In this document: positions 1 through 7,641 of the stretch, piece by piece | Position numbering within the stretch: the first letter of the stretch is position 1 | Layout of the letters: every line of letters begins with the position of its first letter | NCBI RefSeq assembly: GCF_000473265.1 | Contig: NZ_KI421511.1 | Coordinates: forward strand, 4,611,219 to 4,675,218 | Direction of reading: 5' to 3' | Length of the DNA: 64,000 nt | Source of the DNA: Amycolatopsis thermoflava N1165 | GTDB lineage: Bacteria > Actinomycetota > Actinomycetes > Mycobacteriales > Pseudonocardiaceae | Translations under genes and position numbers: made by a program | The notes under the pieces: generated by a model | Databases searched by the model: none | The model's input: only the letters and a program-made list of their open reading frames with translations | What the model was told of the DNA's origin: nothing

Positions 1-291
1 GTCCGATCGCCATCCCAGAACCTCGTCGTCGTCGGGCGGCGGCTGGCTGTCGCGGGCGAGACGGACCGCGCTCGCGTAGCTCATCCCGTCCGCGTCACGC
101 CAGAGATGAAGGTGATCGACGAACCGGCCGCGGCGAACGCGCGCACGAACCATGCCGCTGCTGTCAACGGCCTCGAAGTGGAAACCCGCCTGCTCGGCCC
201 GTGTCACGACAGCAGCCACCAACAGTGCTTCGCCGACGGCAGCCGGCTCCTGCGGGGCCTGCCCTCCAGTCGTCCCCAGCGGCCTGTCCAT
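1..291 (-). CDS. Partial hypothetical protein, cut by the window edge
   Basis: An open frame starts at ATG 291 and runs off the left edge without a stop, giving at least 97 residues. A GGAG stretch lies just upstream of the ATG. The visible part has a Pro/Gly-rich start, then a mixed alpha/beta region with motifs such as GFHFEAVDSSG and RFVDHLHLWRDADG, and an acidic PPPDDDE segment. I do not recognise a family. It is divergent from the HTH regulator at 500, so about 200 bp of shared promoter region separates them. The frame is the only long one on this strand with balanced composition; the two overlapping plus-strand frames look like shadows. Confidence 0.5.
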   Translation of the reverse strand, partial: MDRPLGTTGGQAPQEPAAVGEALLVAAVVTRAEQAGFHFEAVDSSGMVRARVRRGRFVDHLHLWRDADGMSYASAVRLARDSQPPPDDDEVLGWRSD

Positions 292-447
292 CCTGCTCCC
301 CAGTTCTGGTCCTCGACGTCGGCTTCGTCGCCAGCCAGCCGACCTCGACACCTAGCTTGAGACCTTTTCCAGCGATCCGGGACGCCAGACAACCGGGCAG
401 CTCGGGGAATGCAGGGGAATGTCGGGGCAGATCCACACCCGCTTGCC

Positions 448-476
448 GTGACGTGGCGCTGTCGCCTCGTTACACT
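448..476 (+). promoter_or_regulatory. Candidate promoter of the accessory operon
   Basis: GTGACG (448-453) and TACACT (471-476) are separated by 17 bp and lie 24 bp upstream of the GTG start at 500. The -10 fits the actinobacterial TANNNT pattern; the -35 is only a moderate match to TTGACG. This is a pattern call without transcript evidence. Confidence 0.35.
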
Positions 477-499
477 GCGCGTGACCTGGAGGGGACACG

Positions 500-1912
500 G
501 TGACCGAGCCCAATCGCCTGCTACGCGCCGCGCGCGAAAGGCTGCCCTCGTCGACCGCGCCCGGCGAGCACGCAACCCGTGCCGAGGTCGCTGAACAGGT
601 CAACCGGTGGTTGTGGGAGACCACTGGACAGCGGCACGACCTCGACGCGCATTACCTCGCGAAACTGGAGCGGGGTGTCGCCCGCTGGCCGAACCCCGCC
701 TACCGATCCGGCCTCCGCCATGTGCTCGGCGCCAGTGACGACGCCGCACTCGGCTTTCGCCCTCCCCGTCGAAGGACTACCGAGCCGCCCGGCCCTGATG
801 CGGCACCGCCACAGCCCAGCGCTCCCTGCTGGGACGCCGACGCCGTACTCGACCAGGCCGCAGCCATCACCAGCGATGACCTGACGCCGTCGACACGTCG
901 AATCGCGCTGCTCACCGGCCTTGCCCTCGCCGTCGAGTTGCAGCCGTTCCTCTGGCCAGCGACGGCCGTCGGTGCAGGGCACGGGGCCGCGTTCACCCCA
1001 CCCGAGTTGGAGGCAGCAGAACGTCTCGTCGCCTCGCTCCGATCCTGGCGCTCGGCTCCGGGTGTCCTAGCGCGTTCAGCAGTGGTCGCGCAGCTCAACA
1101 GCCATGTTCATCGACTCAGAGCCGCGCCTCAAGGCACGCCCGATACAGCGCGAGCGTTCCGGATCGGAGCGGAGCTCGCCGACATCGCCGCCACGATGGC
1201 GTGGGACGCAAGCGAACATGGCGGCGCCCAGCAGTACTTCGTGCTCGCCGCCCAGCTGGCTCACGCCGGCGGCGACGACGCACTGGCAGCCGTCGAGCTG
1301 GCCTCGCTCGCGCGACAGTGCTTCGACCTGAAACGTCCCCGCGATGGACTCGAAATCGTGCAGCTCGCGCAGTACGGCACCCGCCGCACGGCCACTCCGC
1401 GCCTCCGGGCCGTACTCGCTACGCGGGAGGCATGGGCTTATGCCCAGCAGGGTGACGACAGGGCCTTCGACCGGGCCGTCGGCCTCGCCGAGGACTTCCA
1501 CAGCGAAGGTTCCCGCGACGAGGACGCACGCACGCCCACCGCCCGCAGCCTCGACCAGGCCGAACTCGCGGGCGTGATTGGCGCCCGCTACCGCGATCTC
1601 GCACGCTACGACCCCAAGCATGCCCGAACCGCCCAGACCTACATCACGCGCGCGCTGGAGCTGCGCCATCCCAGCCGGCTCCGCAATCGCGCATTCGACC
1701 TGATCGGCCTCGCCCGCGCCCACCTCATCAGCCGCGAGCCCGACCACGCGGCCGACCTGATCGTGCAGGCAGTGCCGTTAGCCGGTCCCTGGGCCACCGG
1801 ACGGGTTGGCGTGAAGCTGCAGGACTTCCGCGGCGAAGCGACCCCTTTCGCTAAGGTGCCCGCGGTGCGTGATGCCATCGAAGCCATCAACGCGCTCACC
1901 CCCGCAGACTGA
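500..1912 (+). CDS. HTH-type regulator with helical repeat-like C-terminus
   Basis: A 470-residue protein starting at GTG 500 with GGAGGGG five bases upstream. Residues 1-75 have the helical pattern of an XRE-like HTH domain (AEVAEQVNRWLWE, then YLAKLERG). This is followed by a Pro-rich linker (90-110) and an alpha-helical C-terminal half rich in Ala/Arg/Leu with tetratricopeptide-like helix pairs (LAAQLAHAGGDDALAAVELA and later). This architecture is typical of stand-alone actinobacterial regulators that sense a ligand or partner through the helical part. It is first in a tight four-gene run with a SLOG-fold protein 20 bp downstream, so it probably controls or works with that gene. The target is unknown. 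Confidence 0.75.
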   Translation: MTEPNRLLRAARERLPSSTAPGEHATRAEVAEQVNRWLWETTGQRHDLDAHYLAKLERGVARWPNPAYRSGLRHVLGASDDAALGFRPPRRRTTEPPGPDAAPPQPSAPCWDADAVLDQAAAITSDDLTPSTRRIALLTGLALAVELQPFLWPATAVGAGHGAAFTPPELEAAERLVASLRSWRSAPGVLARSAVVAQLNSHVHRLRAAPQGTPDTARAFRIGAELADIAATMAWDASEHGGAQQYFVLAAQLAHAGGDDALAAVELASLARQCFDLKRPRDGLEIVQLAQYGTRRTATPRLRAVLATREAWAYAQQGDDRAFDRAVGLAEDFHSEGSRDEDARTPTARSLDQAELAGVIGARYRDLARYDPKHARTAQTYITRALELRHPSRLRNRAFDLIGLARAHLISREPDHAADLIVQAVPLAGPWATGRVGVKLQDFRGEATPFAKVPAVRDAIEAINALTPAD

Positions 1913-1932
1913 CCACAGGAAGGCCAACTCCG

Positions 1933-2415
1933 TTGCCGCGAATCGGGATCACCGGGCATTCGAACCTGACCGCCGAGTCCGTGCCTGCGGTCGCAGAGGG
2001 CATCCGCGCCGCGCTCGCTGGCCACGACCGTGACGGGCTGATCGGTGTCACCTGCCTCGGCCGCGGCGCCGACCAGGTCTTCGCCCGCGTCGTGCTCGAA
2101 CTCGGTGGCGCAGTCGAGGTGGTCCTGCCCGCGTCCGACTACCGGGAGCGCAAAGTCAAGCCGGACAACGCCGCGGAGTTCGACGAACTGCTCGGTCAAG
2201 CCAAGACCGTGCACACCATGCCCTTCGACACGTCGAACCGCGAGGCGTACATGGCAGCCAGCGAGCACCTGCTCGACAACGTCGACACCATGATCGCCGT
2301 CTGGGACGGCGGCCCCTCCGGCGGCCACGGCGGCACAGCCGACGTCGTCGACGCCGCACGCAACCGCGGCGTGCCCGTCACCGTCGTCTGGCCGGAAGGC
2401 GCCCACCGAGAATGA
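1933..2415 (+). CDS. SLOG-fold (Rossmannoid) nucleotide-sensing protein
   Basis: 160 residues. The start is TTG 1933, supported by AGGAAGG nine bases upstream (1917-1923). The chain reads as a compact Rossmann-like domain: an early IGITGHSNL strand-loop, GVTCLGRGADQVFA, a central VVLPASDYRE, and a C-terminal IAVWDGGP...GGTADVV loop followed by GVPVTVVWP. That glycine pattern is typical of the SLOG superfamily (relatives of LOG/DprA/MoCo-carrier proteins), which bind nucleotides or nucleotide-derived signals. Family members occur as sensors or effectors in conflict systems, but no toxin partner is visible here. It lies 20 bp after the HTH regulator, so the pair may be a sensor/regulator module; that role is inference. 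Confidence 0.7.
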   Translation: MPRIGITGHSNLTAESVPAVAEGIRAALAGHDRDGLIGVTCLGRGADQVFARVVLELGGAVEVVLPASDYRERKVKPDNAAEFDELLGQAKTVHTMPFDTSNREAYMAASEHLLDNVDTMIAVWDGGPSGGHGGTADVVDAARNRGVPVTVVWPEGAHRE

Positions 2416-2457
2416 TAGGTCCGCGCGCAGTGCACGACTCGCGAAGGAGATCAAGCC

Positions 2458-2832
2458 GTGACCCCCGTCGAAGCCCGCCGTGCCCTCCAGAACGCCGCCG
2501 GCTGGTTCAAGAGCACGTACAGCGGCGCCAACGGCGGCTGCGTCGAGGTCACCCTGACCATCCCCGGCACAGTGGGCTTGCGCGACAGCAAACTGGGCAA
2601 GCGCAGCCCGATCGTCGTCTTTGACGTCATCCAGTGGTGCAGTTTGCTCGTCGAGGTGAGCACCGACCGCCTGACCAACACCAACGGCGCTGCAATCGTC
2701 ATCGCTTCGCCTGAGCAGTGGGAGGTCCGTCCTGCGGACGGCAGCACCGAAGCGTTGCGGTTCAACGGCACCGAGTGGCACGCCTTCCGCAATGGTGTTC
2801 GCGCTGGCCAGTTCGGGGTGCAAGGAGAGTGA
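2458..2832 (+). CDS. DUF397-type protein, extended form
   Basis: 124 residues from GTG 2458, with GAAGGAGA eight bases upstream. The N-terminal half has the DUF397 signature (WFKSTYSGANGGCVEV, then VGLRDSK). The C-terminal half ends with the family's closing motif (WHAFRNGVRAGQF). Usual DUF397 proteins are 55-80 residues with these halves adjacent; here about 50 residues (VVFDVIQWCSLLVEV and following) separate them, so it is an expanded or partly duplicated version. DUF397 proteins are usually small partners of HTH regulators in streptomycetes and relatives, which fits the gene at 500. The molecular role is not established. Confidence 0.8.
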   Translation: MTPVEARRALQNAAGWFKSTYSGANGGCVEVTLTIPGTVGLRDSKLGKRSPIVVFDVIQWCSLLVEVSTDRLTNTNGAAIVIASPEQWEVRPADGSTEALRFNGTEWHAFRNGVRAGQFGVQGE

Positions 2833-3416
2833 ACGAGGCCGAGTACGAGGCGGCCGGCCTGGTCGAGACCTGGGCCGAGGCCACACTACGGCAGCTGCAG
2901 CGCTATCGCGCGGCGTGGGAGCGCCAGCGCACGGCGTGGAAGCAGTTCGATCTCGGCGTGGATGGTGCACCGGACCAGGAGACGCGTTCCCGCCTGTTTC
3001 GCGAGCTGTGGTCGGAAAGCCACATGCTCGTTTGGGCCGCTCACCAGCTCGAGCTCTGGCTCGCACGCTGGGCCAAGGAGCGCGGCGAGCAGCCTCCGCC
3101 GGTCGATGAGTACTTGAAGGTCATCCGCAATGTCCTCGAGCACCTCAACGAGGCCGAGTTCCGACACGGCAGGGCCGTGCCAGGTCGCGAAGCGGAGGAC
3201 CCAGCCAAGCTTGGAAAATGGAACAAGCCGAAGTGGAGCGGGCTGATCAAGCTACCTGGCATGTACCTGTCGACGGCGATCACGGATGACGGCCAGCTGT
3301 TCGACCTGTTGCAGCCGGAACGCCTTGAACAGATGGCCTCAGCCGCCCTCAGCAGGATCAACAGTGAACAGCTCGACCGGGCCGGCGACCACTGGTTCGA
3401 TCTGCGGGAGGAGTAG
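2829..3416 (+). CDS. Hypothetical protein, coupled to the DUF397 gene
   Basis: 195 residues if started at GTG 2829, which overlaps the DUF397 stop as GTGA; the frame is open further upstream but that part is antisense-like Arg-rich sequence. AAGGAG sits unusually close (2822-2827), so initiation probably depends on translational coupling. The protein is helical and rich in Trp, Glu and Arg (ETWAEATLRQLQRYRAAWE; AAHQLELWLARWAKERG). It resembles small cytoplasmic helical-bundle proteins of conflict or HEPN-like modules, but no catalytic motif such as RxxxxH in the right place is clear. Function unknown. Last gene of the run, followed by a strong hairpin. Confidence 0.6.
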   Translation: MNEAEYEAAGLVETWAEATLRQLQRYRAAWERQRTAWKQFDLGVDGAPDQETRSRLFRELWSESHMLVWAAHQLELWLARWAKERGEQPPPVDEYLKVIRNVLEHLNEAEFRHGRAVPGREAEDPAKLGKWNKPKWSGLIKLPGMYLSTAITDDGQLFDLLQPERLEQMASAALSRINSEQLDRAGDHWFDLREE

Positions 3417-3454
3417 AAACTGCCTCCCGGGTATGACTGGGCGCAAGGTTGACC

Positions 3455-3486
3455 AGGGGGCCCAGGCGCCGCTGACTGGGCCCTCC
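3455..3486. terminator. Bidirectional hairpin between convergent genes
   Basis: AGGGGGCCCAG (3455-3465) pairs with CTGGGCCCTCC (3476-3486) around a 10-nt loop. It lies between the stop codons of the convergent genes ending at 3416 and 3493. There is no strong T-run, as is common in high-GC genomes. Confidence 0.55.
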
Positions 3487-3492
3487 CGGTTG

Positions 3493-4644
3493 TTAACCGA
3501 CAGAAGCCCGGGAAGCAATCCCCGTGCTGACCTCGTGCGTGCGCTCAAGAGCGGCGCGGGTTGTGCGCTCGAGAGCGGCTCGAGTTTTCCGCATGGAGCG
3601 CTGCGCCGACCTGACCTGCAGTGAAGCGATGACTACGGCGGTTAGGCTGGTTACCATCGCTACCGTAGTCACCAAAGCAGGGGCGCCTCCTTCTGAAGGC
3701 GTGTCAACCTGAATCATCGTGGAGATCCCGAAAGACAGGCCGAGCAGAAGTAGTACCGCCGACAGCACCATGAGAACCCATGGCTTCCACATCCGGACCA
3801 GGCTCCGCAGCGGATAGTCGATCAAGGCGCGCGCGGGTGGGTTCTTCTTTCGCAGCAGTTGACGTGCGATTTGTCGGGGGGTCCGGTCGACCCACGCTTC
3901 CGGCACTGCCGGCCCGGTAGGCTCGGCTGGCGGCTCCGCCTGTACTGGAGATCCCTCGCCGACCAGCTCCGCTGGCTCCTTGGTGGTTTCGGTCGCCGCC
4001 GCCTCGGCCAGCTTCCATCGGAGGTCATTCCACAGCTCCAGGATCGCGCGCTGCTGCACACCGTCGAGGCGGCAAGCAGTCAGAAAGGCGTGGATCTGCT
4101 CAGGTTTTGTCGGTAATGCTGTGCGCTTCTCATCGATGAGCTTGTAGCACTGCGACCTAGGGATCTCCGATTGGGCCGCGATCTGCCCGGCTGTCATCTC
4201 GGCAGCAAGCATCACCTTTCGCAGCAGACTCGCGAACTCGCCGGGATTCGAGGCCTGCAGCTCCTCGGCATGAAGCCGGAGACCCCGGCGACGGCTCCCC
4301 GCCGATGGCGAGTACCGGACGCCGACGTCGATGTCGTCGTTACGAATTGGCTGCACGGAGGTGGTTCGCCGCAGCGACCCAGAAGGAAGGCCATCGCGAT
4401 TCACCGGGAGTTTGTGATGCTTGGCGTACTGCCGAGCCGCAGTGATGAGCTCGGGGAGCTGCGACGGCGGGATGTCCGGGTACAGGTCGGCCAGGTCTGA
4501 AAGGACCTTGGTTTGGTTGGCGGCGGAATCCCGCAAGAGGTAGTCGATCAGCGCTACAGAGTCGAAGCTGAGTCGGTGACCGATGCCGTACTGGCCGACT
4601 GGTCCCTCCGGGCGCCGCACCCGGTCATCTGGTCCCGCCGTCAT
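3493..4644 (-). CDS. Membrane-anchored HTH protein
   Basis: 383 residues from ATG 4644, which overlaps the upstream gene's stop as ATGA; the longer open frame upstream is Arg-rich shadow sequence. A helical N-terminal region (about 25-85) is followed by an HTH-like stretch (MTAGQIAAQSEIPRSQCYKL) and an acidic linker (EPAELVGEG...PAEPTGP). Two hydrophobic membrane segments follow near the C-terminus (WVLMVLSAVLLLLGLSFGI; a second around VTTVAMVTSLTAVVIASL), then a tail with a repeated ALERTTRAALERT motif. A DNA-binding domain tethered to the membrane suggests envelope signal sensing. I do not recognise a named family. Confidence 0.65.
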   Translation of the reverse strand: MTAGPDDRVRRPEGPVGQYGIGHRLSFDSVALIDYLLRDSAANQTKVLSDLADLYPDIPPSQLPELITAARQYAKHHKLPVNRDGLPSGSLRRTTSVQPIRNDDIDVGVRYSPSAGSRRRGLRLHAEELQASNPGEFASLLRKVMLAAEMTAGQIAAQSEIPRSQCYKLIDEKRTALPTKPEQIHAFLTACRLDGVQQRAILELWNDLRWKLAEAAATETTKEPAELVGEGSPVQAEPPAEPTGPAVPEAWVDRTPRQIARQLLRKKNPPARALIDYPLRSLVRMWKPWVLMVLSAVLLLLGLSFGISTMIQVDTPSEGGAPALVTTVAMVTSLTAVVIASLQVRSAQRSMRKTRAALERTTRAALERTHEVSTGIASRASVG

Positions 4645-4952
4645 GCAATCTCTCCTGGCGTCGAGACCGTCGCGGCGAGCCGCCGCAGCATCTCCAGCGC
4701 TGACACGCGGGGGGCGCGGCCGACAGTCGAGGCAATCGTTACGGCAGCACCGGTCACCGTGACCGCCACCAGAGGGCTGGCGCCTCGTGCGAGCAGCCAG
4801 CCGGTGAATGCGAACACGACCACGATCACGATGACTTGGGTGGCGGTGACACCGGTGCGGCCGGGATTCGGGCTGTCGCCGGCGACCTCTGCGCACGGCG
4901 GGTTGTGCGAGGACAATTCCCCTCCTGGGTAGGGGTCATGCCGCCCGGTCAT
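4641..4952 (-). CDS. Small two-helix membrane protein
   Basis: 103 residues from ATG 4952, or 91 residues from TTG 4916, which has AGGAGGGG immediately upstream and may be the true start. Two transmembrane segments are evident (TQVIVIVVVFAFTGWLLARG and PLVAVTVTGAAVTIASTV). The stop overlaps the start of the membrane-anchored HTH gene (ATGA), so the two are translationally coupled and probably act together in the membrane. The function is unknown. Confidence 0.6.
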   Translation of the reverse strand: MTGRHDPYPGGELSSHNPPCAEVAGDSPNPGRTGVTATQVIVIVVVFAFTGWLLARGASPLVAVTVTGAAVTIASTVGRAPRVSALEMLRRLAATVSTPGEIA

Positions 4953-5864
4953 CGTGCCCGGGCGGCGCTGGGGTGGCGCAGTCGGAGATTTCGGATCTCA
5001 CGGTGCAGCCGGGCGGCAACCCGGAACAAAGCACGCGCTCCCCCCGACATGCACGCGACGCCGGGGGGACGGAAGTAAGTTTGGCATGAAGGACCGCCAA
5101 AACCCCGCCGCCCGACGTGTCGATGGCTGAAACAGCGTCTCTGGACCGTCCACTGGCACCCGGTGTCAGTGTCTCCTGGTGTCTCCTGAGCCACCCGACT
5201 GTGAAGATAACGGCGCGATTACGCCCCTGTTGACAGGGGGGTAGCCAGCCATTTCCCCAGGTAGATCCTGTCTACTCTGTCTCAACCACTATGCGAGCAG
5301 GGCTGGCGAGCCGTACTGTTTAGTACACCGGTCGCGGACGTTCCGACTCACGACCGGAACCCTGGGCACGCTGTTGGCGCAGTCGGAGTTTCAGGGCAGT
5401 GACGCGTCGCCGCGGCAACGGCGATCGTCAGACCACGAGGCCCCGAAGGTAACCCTTCGGGGCCTCTCTCATATTGCTGGCGGCGCCCATGTCCTCCGGC
5501 CACCCACCAATGGGTGCTGGACACCCGCCAGCGCCCGCCAGTTGCCCGTCCGCCCACGTGAACACGGCCGCTAGCGCCCGCCGGTCACCCGCTCACCAGG
5601 GCCGCACATGAAGTTGCCCGCCGACGGCCCCAACCCGGCGGGACCTTGAGCCCGCCGCCAGCTGGAAGAGCCGAGTTCTCCAGCTCACCTCCGGTCGTGC
5701 ACGTGCATTTGCGCGTGCACCTGACAGTAGTGGTCAACTCGCGGAGGGCGGAACTAGCCGCGCTTCGTCGGCGCTGGGCGGCCTCCACTGGTCGGCGAAC
5801 GGGTGAACGGCGTTCGGCCGGACCGATCAGTCGGCTGTTTTACCAGCGCCGTCTCGCGGTGGAA
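4953..5864. other. Gene-poor accessory stretch
   Basis: About 900 bp without a convincing gene. It holds the promoter region of the minus-strand pair, a direct repeat of TGGCGCAGTCGGAG (4974-4987 and 5375-5388), small inverted repeats (CCCCTG/CAGGGG at 5224-5239; GTGCACG/CGTGCAC at 5697-5720) and the strong hairpin listed separately. Open frames here have shadow-like Arg/Pro/Ala composition. The stretch looks like degraded intergenic or former mobile DNA. Confidence 0.5.
5437..5466 (+). terminator. Perfect 13-bp terminator-like hairpin with no obvious gene
   Basis: GAGGCCCCGAAGG (5437-5449) pairs with CCTTCGGGGCCTC (5454-5466) with a 4-nt loop. It is followed by TCTCAT on the plus strand. 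No convincing gene ends next to it, so it may mark the end of a lost gene or of an unannotated small RNA. Confidence 0.5.
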
Positions 5865-6285
5865 TCACGCTCCGCGCCGGGCAAGCGCTTCGATGGAGAT
5901 CCTGGTGTAGATGGCCAGGGCCGGAGGTTGGTGCGCCCGGACAGGGCCCGGAGCATGGCGGTACTGGCGCCGTCCTCGGCGGCGTGGGTGAGTGCGCTGT
6001 CGCCGGAGCTGGTGCCCGGTCGGGCCTGTCCAGCGCGGGTAGGTCCAGCGCCTGCACCTCCTCGCTCCGAGCCGCGCTCTTGTAGAGCAGCCGCTTGTGC
6101 AGTCGCAGGCCCTGCCGGCCCAGGAGCGCGACCAGCACGCTGAACAGGAAGCCGGGGGACGGCGAGCACGAGCGCGGCCGGCGGCGGCACCCCGCGCCCC
6201 AGCGACAGCCCGCCCAGGGCGGCAGCGCGTGCAGCAGCCACAACGCCACCAAATCGACGACGGCGAGCAGCGCTTTGGACGCCAT
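5865..6285 (-). pseudogene. Frameshifted relic ending in a tyrosine-recombinase-like tail
   Basis: Starting at ATG 6285, a sensible hydrophobic N-terminus (MASKALLAVVDLVALWLLHA) continues only by switching frame at least twice (LSLGRGVPPPAALVLAV, then GFLFSVLVALLGRQGLRLHK). Around 5865-6010 two further frames join to read SALTHAAEDGASTAMLRALS, GRTNLR and LAIYTRISIEALARR before the stop at 5865. That tail matches the box II region of phage-type tyrosine integrases (ALTH..., LSGHTS..., then the Tyr in IYTR). The box II His appears as Arg. The two halves may be unrelated relics. Several frameshifts mean no functional product. Assignment rests on motif memory only. Confidence 0.45.
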
Positions 6286-6571
6286 ATGGGTATCAACCCC
6301 CGGCAAACCAGCCATCAGCGGTTCGGAACATGGTCGCCGACCAGCGCAGAACCCATGGCCGCCGGATCGCCGTGTCACAGCGTCGGTGGCTTGGACAGGT
6401 CGAGAAGTCTTGATGCGGCGCAGCCCCGAGCACGCTCACACGCCGATCCGAGAGTAGCCGGAACCCATCATCTGGAAGAAACTCGGGAAGACCACCCATA
6501 CGGATGAAGGCCAGGGACATTCTCTTCTGACCCCATTTGCCGCGAAACCGGCCGCTGCCCCAGTTTTGCCC

Positions 6572-6591
6572 CAGTTACTGAACAGTAACTG
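6572..6591. repeat. Perfect 9-bp palindrome, possible operator or att-arm site
   Basis: CAGTTACTG and CAGTAACTG are separated by AA. Just upstream TGCCCCAGTT occurs twice. It sits between the integrase-like relic and tRNA-Ala, in AT-richer DNA than the surroundings. It could be a former excisionase, arm or operator site, but this is inference. Confidence 0.35.
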
Positions 6592-6633
6592 AAGGGGAGC
6601 CTTCAATAGACGAATGTTTGGCCTTACGAAAAA

Positions 6634-6669
6634 ATCGCCCGACCTGCGATTAGAAGCGGGTCGGGCGAT
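6634..6669 (-). terminator. Intrinsic terminator of tRNA-Ala
   Basis: On the minus strand, ATCGCCCGACC and GGTCGGGCGAT form an 11-bp stem followed by a six-T run (complement of 6629-6634). It starts 12 bp downstream of the tRNA 3' end. Confidence 0.85.
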
Positions 6670-6680
6670 CTTAAGGACGG

Positions 6681-6753
6681 TGGAGCTAAGGGGACTCGAA
6701 CCCCTGACCCCCACACTGCCAGTGTGGTGCGCTACCAGCTGCGCCATAGCCCC
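6681..6753 (-). tRNA. tRNA-Ala (anticodon GGC)
   Basis: A full cloverleaf reads on the minus strand. The acceptor GGGGCTA pairs with TAGCTCC, giving the G3-U70 wobble pair that is the alanine identity element. The anticodon loop CTGGCAG sits within CCACA/TGTGG, and the T-arm contains GGTTCGAGTCC. The discriminator is A at 6681 and CCA is not encoded. Its 3' side faces the accessory region with the integrase-like relic, so it is a plausible insertion site. Confidence 0.95.
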
Positions 6754-6816
6754 GGAGCGAAGTTGTACTCCGCATCTCGTCTGCGACTACTTTACATGAC
6801 ACCGGGATGGCCGTTG

Positions 6817-6851
6817 CGCGGGGGGTCGGTCATGCGGGACCGCCCCCCGCG
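6817..6851 (-). terminator. GC-rich hairpin after the DsbA-like gene
   Basis: CGCGGGGGG on the left and CCCCCCGCG on the right flank a short loop with extra paired bases inside. It lies just beyond the stop codon at 6857 of the minus-strand gene. Confidence 0.5.
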
Positions 6852-6856
6852 GCGAC

Positions 6857-7636
6857 TCATCCGGCCTGGTTGACCAGGTTCGTCAGCCAGCCGTCCTGCG
6901 TCCAGTTGATGACCTGGCCGTTGTGCATGACCGTGGGGGTGCCCTGGAAGTTCGGGTCCTTCGACACCTCGGTCAGCGCGTCGTCGAGCTGCTGGTTGTA
7001 GGTGCCGCCGTTCACGCACGTCGCGAACTCGGGCGCGGCGATGCCCAGGTCCTGGCCCAGTTTGATCAGCTGGGCCTTGTCGTAGCCACGCTTGCCCTCC
7101 TCCGGCTGGGAGGCGAACAGGCTGTCGTGGAAGGGCGTGAACTTCCCCTGGTCCGCGGCGCACAGGGAGGCGTTCGCCGAGTCCAGCGAGTAGCCCGCCG
7201 GGTCCGACCGGTTGTTCAGCAGCGGGATCATGTGGTACGTGACCTGCACGTTCCCGGCCTTGATCTGGTCCTCGATCTGCGTGCCGTACTTCTGCTGGAG
7301 CTGTGCGCAGTAGGGGCACAGGAAGTCGGCCCAGATGTCGAGCTTGACCTTGGCGTCGGCCTTGCCCGAGACGACCGTGGCGCCCTGGCGCTCGTCCGCG
7401 GTGTCCAGCGCCGCCGACGCCGTCTGGGGGGTGATGGTCGTGCCCTCGGTCTCGTTCTTCGACGCGTTCGTCCAGATCACCCCGCCGATGACCACCGCGG
7501 CCAGCACCACCACCGCGACCACCGACACGATCGTCTTCCGGCTGGGGCCGCCACCACCGCGGGCCTGGGTCACCGCCTTGGCCGCCGCGGACTGCTGCTG
7601 GCGGCGCTTGCGCGCGGACCGTTCCGCTCCACCCAC
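6857..7636 (-). CDS. DsbA-family membrane-anchored thiol oxidoreductase
   Basis: 259 residues from GTG 7636. A basic, Gln-rich cytoplasmic N-terminus is followed by one membrane segment (about 35-56) and an extracytoplasmic thioredoxin fold of the DsbA type. The CPYC active site is at residues 107-110 (ADFLCPYC) and the cis-Pro loop is GTPTVMHNG near the end. Such proteins form or isomerise disulfides in exported actinobacterial proteins. It is five bases downstream of a MauE/DoxX-like membrane protein, and the two very likely form a redox operon in which the membrane protein recycles the oxidoreductase. A second Cys pair (about C179 and C203) is also family-like. Confidence 0.9.
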   Translation of the reverse strand: MGGAERSARKRRQQQSAAAKAVTQARGGGGPSRKTIVSVVAVVVLAAVVIGGVIWTNASKNETEGTTITPQTASAALDTADERQGATVVSGKADAKVKLDIWADFLCPYCAQLQQKYGTQIEDQIKAGNVQVTYHMIPLLNNRSDPAGYSLDSANASLCAADQGKFTPFHDSLFASQPEEGKRGYDKAQLIKLGQDLGIAAPEFATCVNGGTYNQQLDDALTEVSKDPNFQGTPTVMHNGQVINWTQDGWLTNLVNQAG

Positions 7637-7641
7637 GTTCT

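Noticed and set aside
1639-3066. 475-residue minus-strand frame
   Set aside because: Antisense to four well-supported plus-strand genes and low in typical codon preference.
4970-5040. tRNA-like start GGGGTGGCGCAGTCGGAG
   Set aside because: No anticodon stem, T-arm or acceptor partner follows; a second copy of the short motif at 5375 also lacks them.
6436-6747. 103-residue frame beginning MAQLVAHHTGSVGVRGSSPL
   Set aside because: The opening residues are the well-known spurious translation of a tRNA gene; here it starts inside tRNA-Ala.
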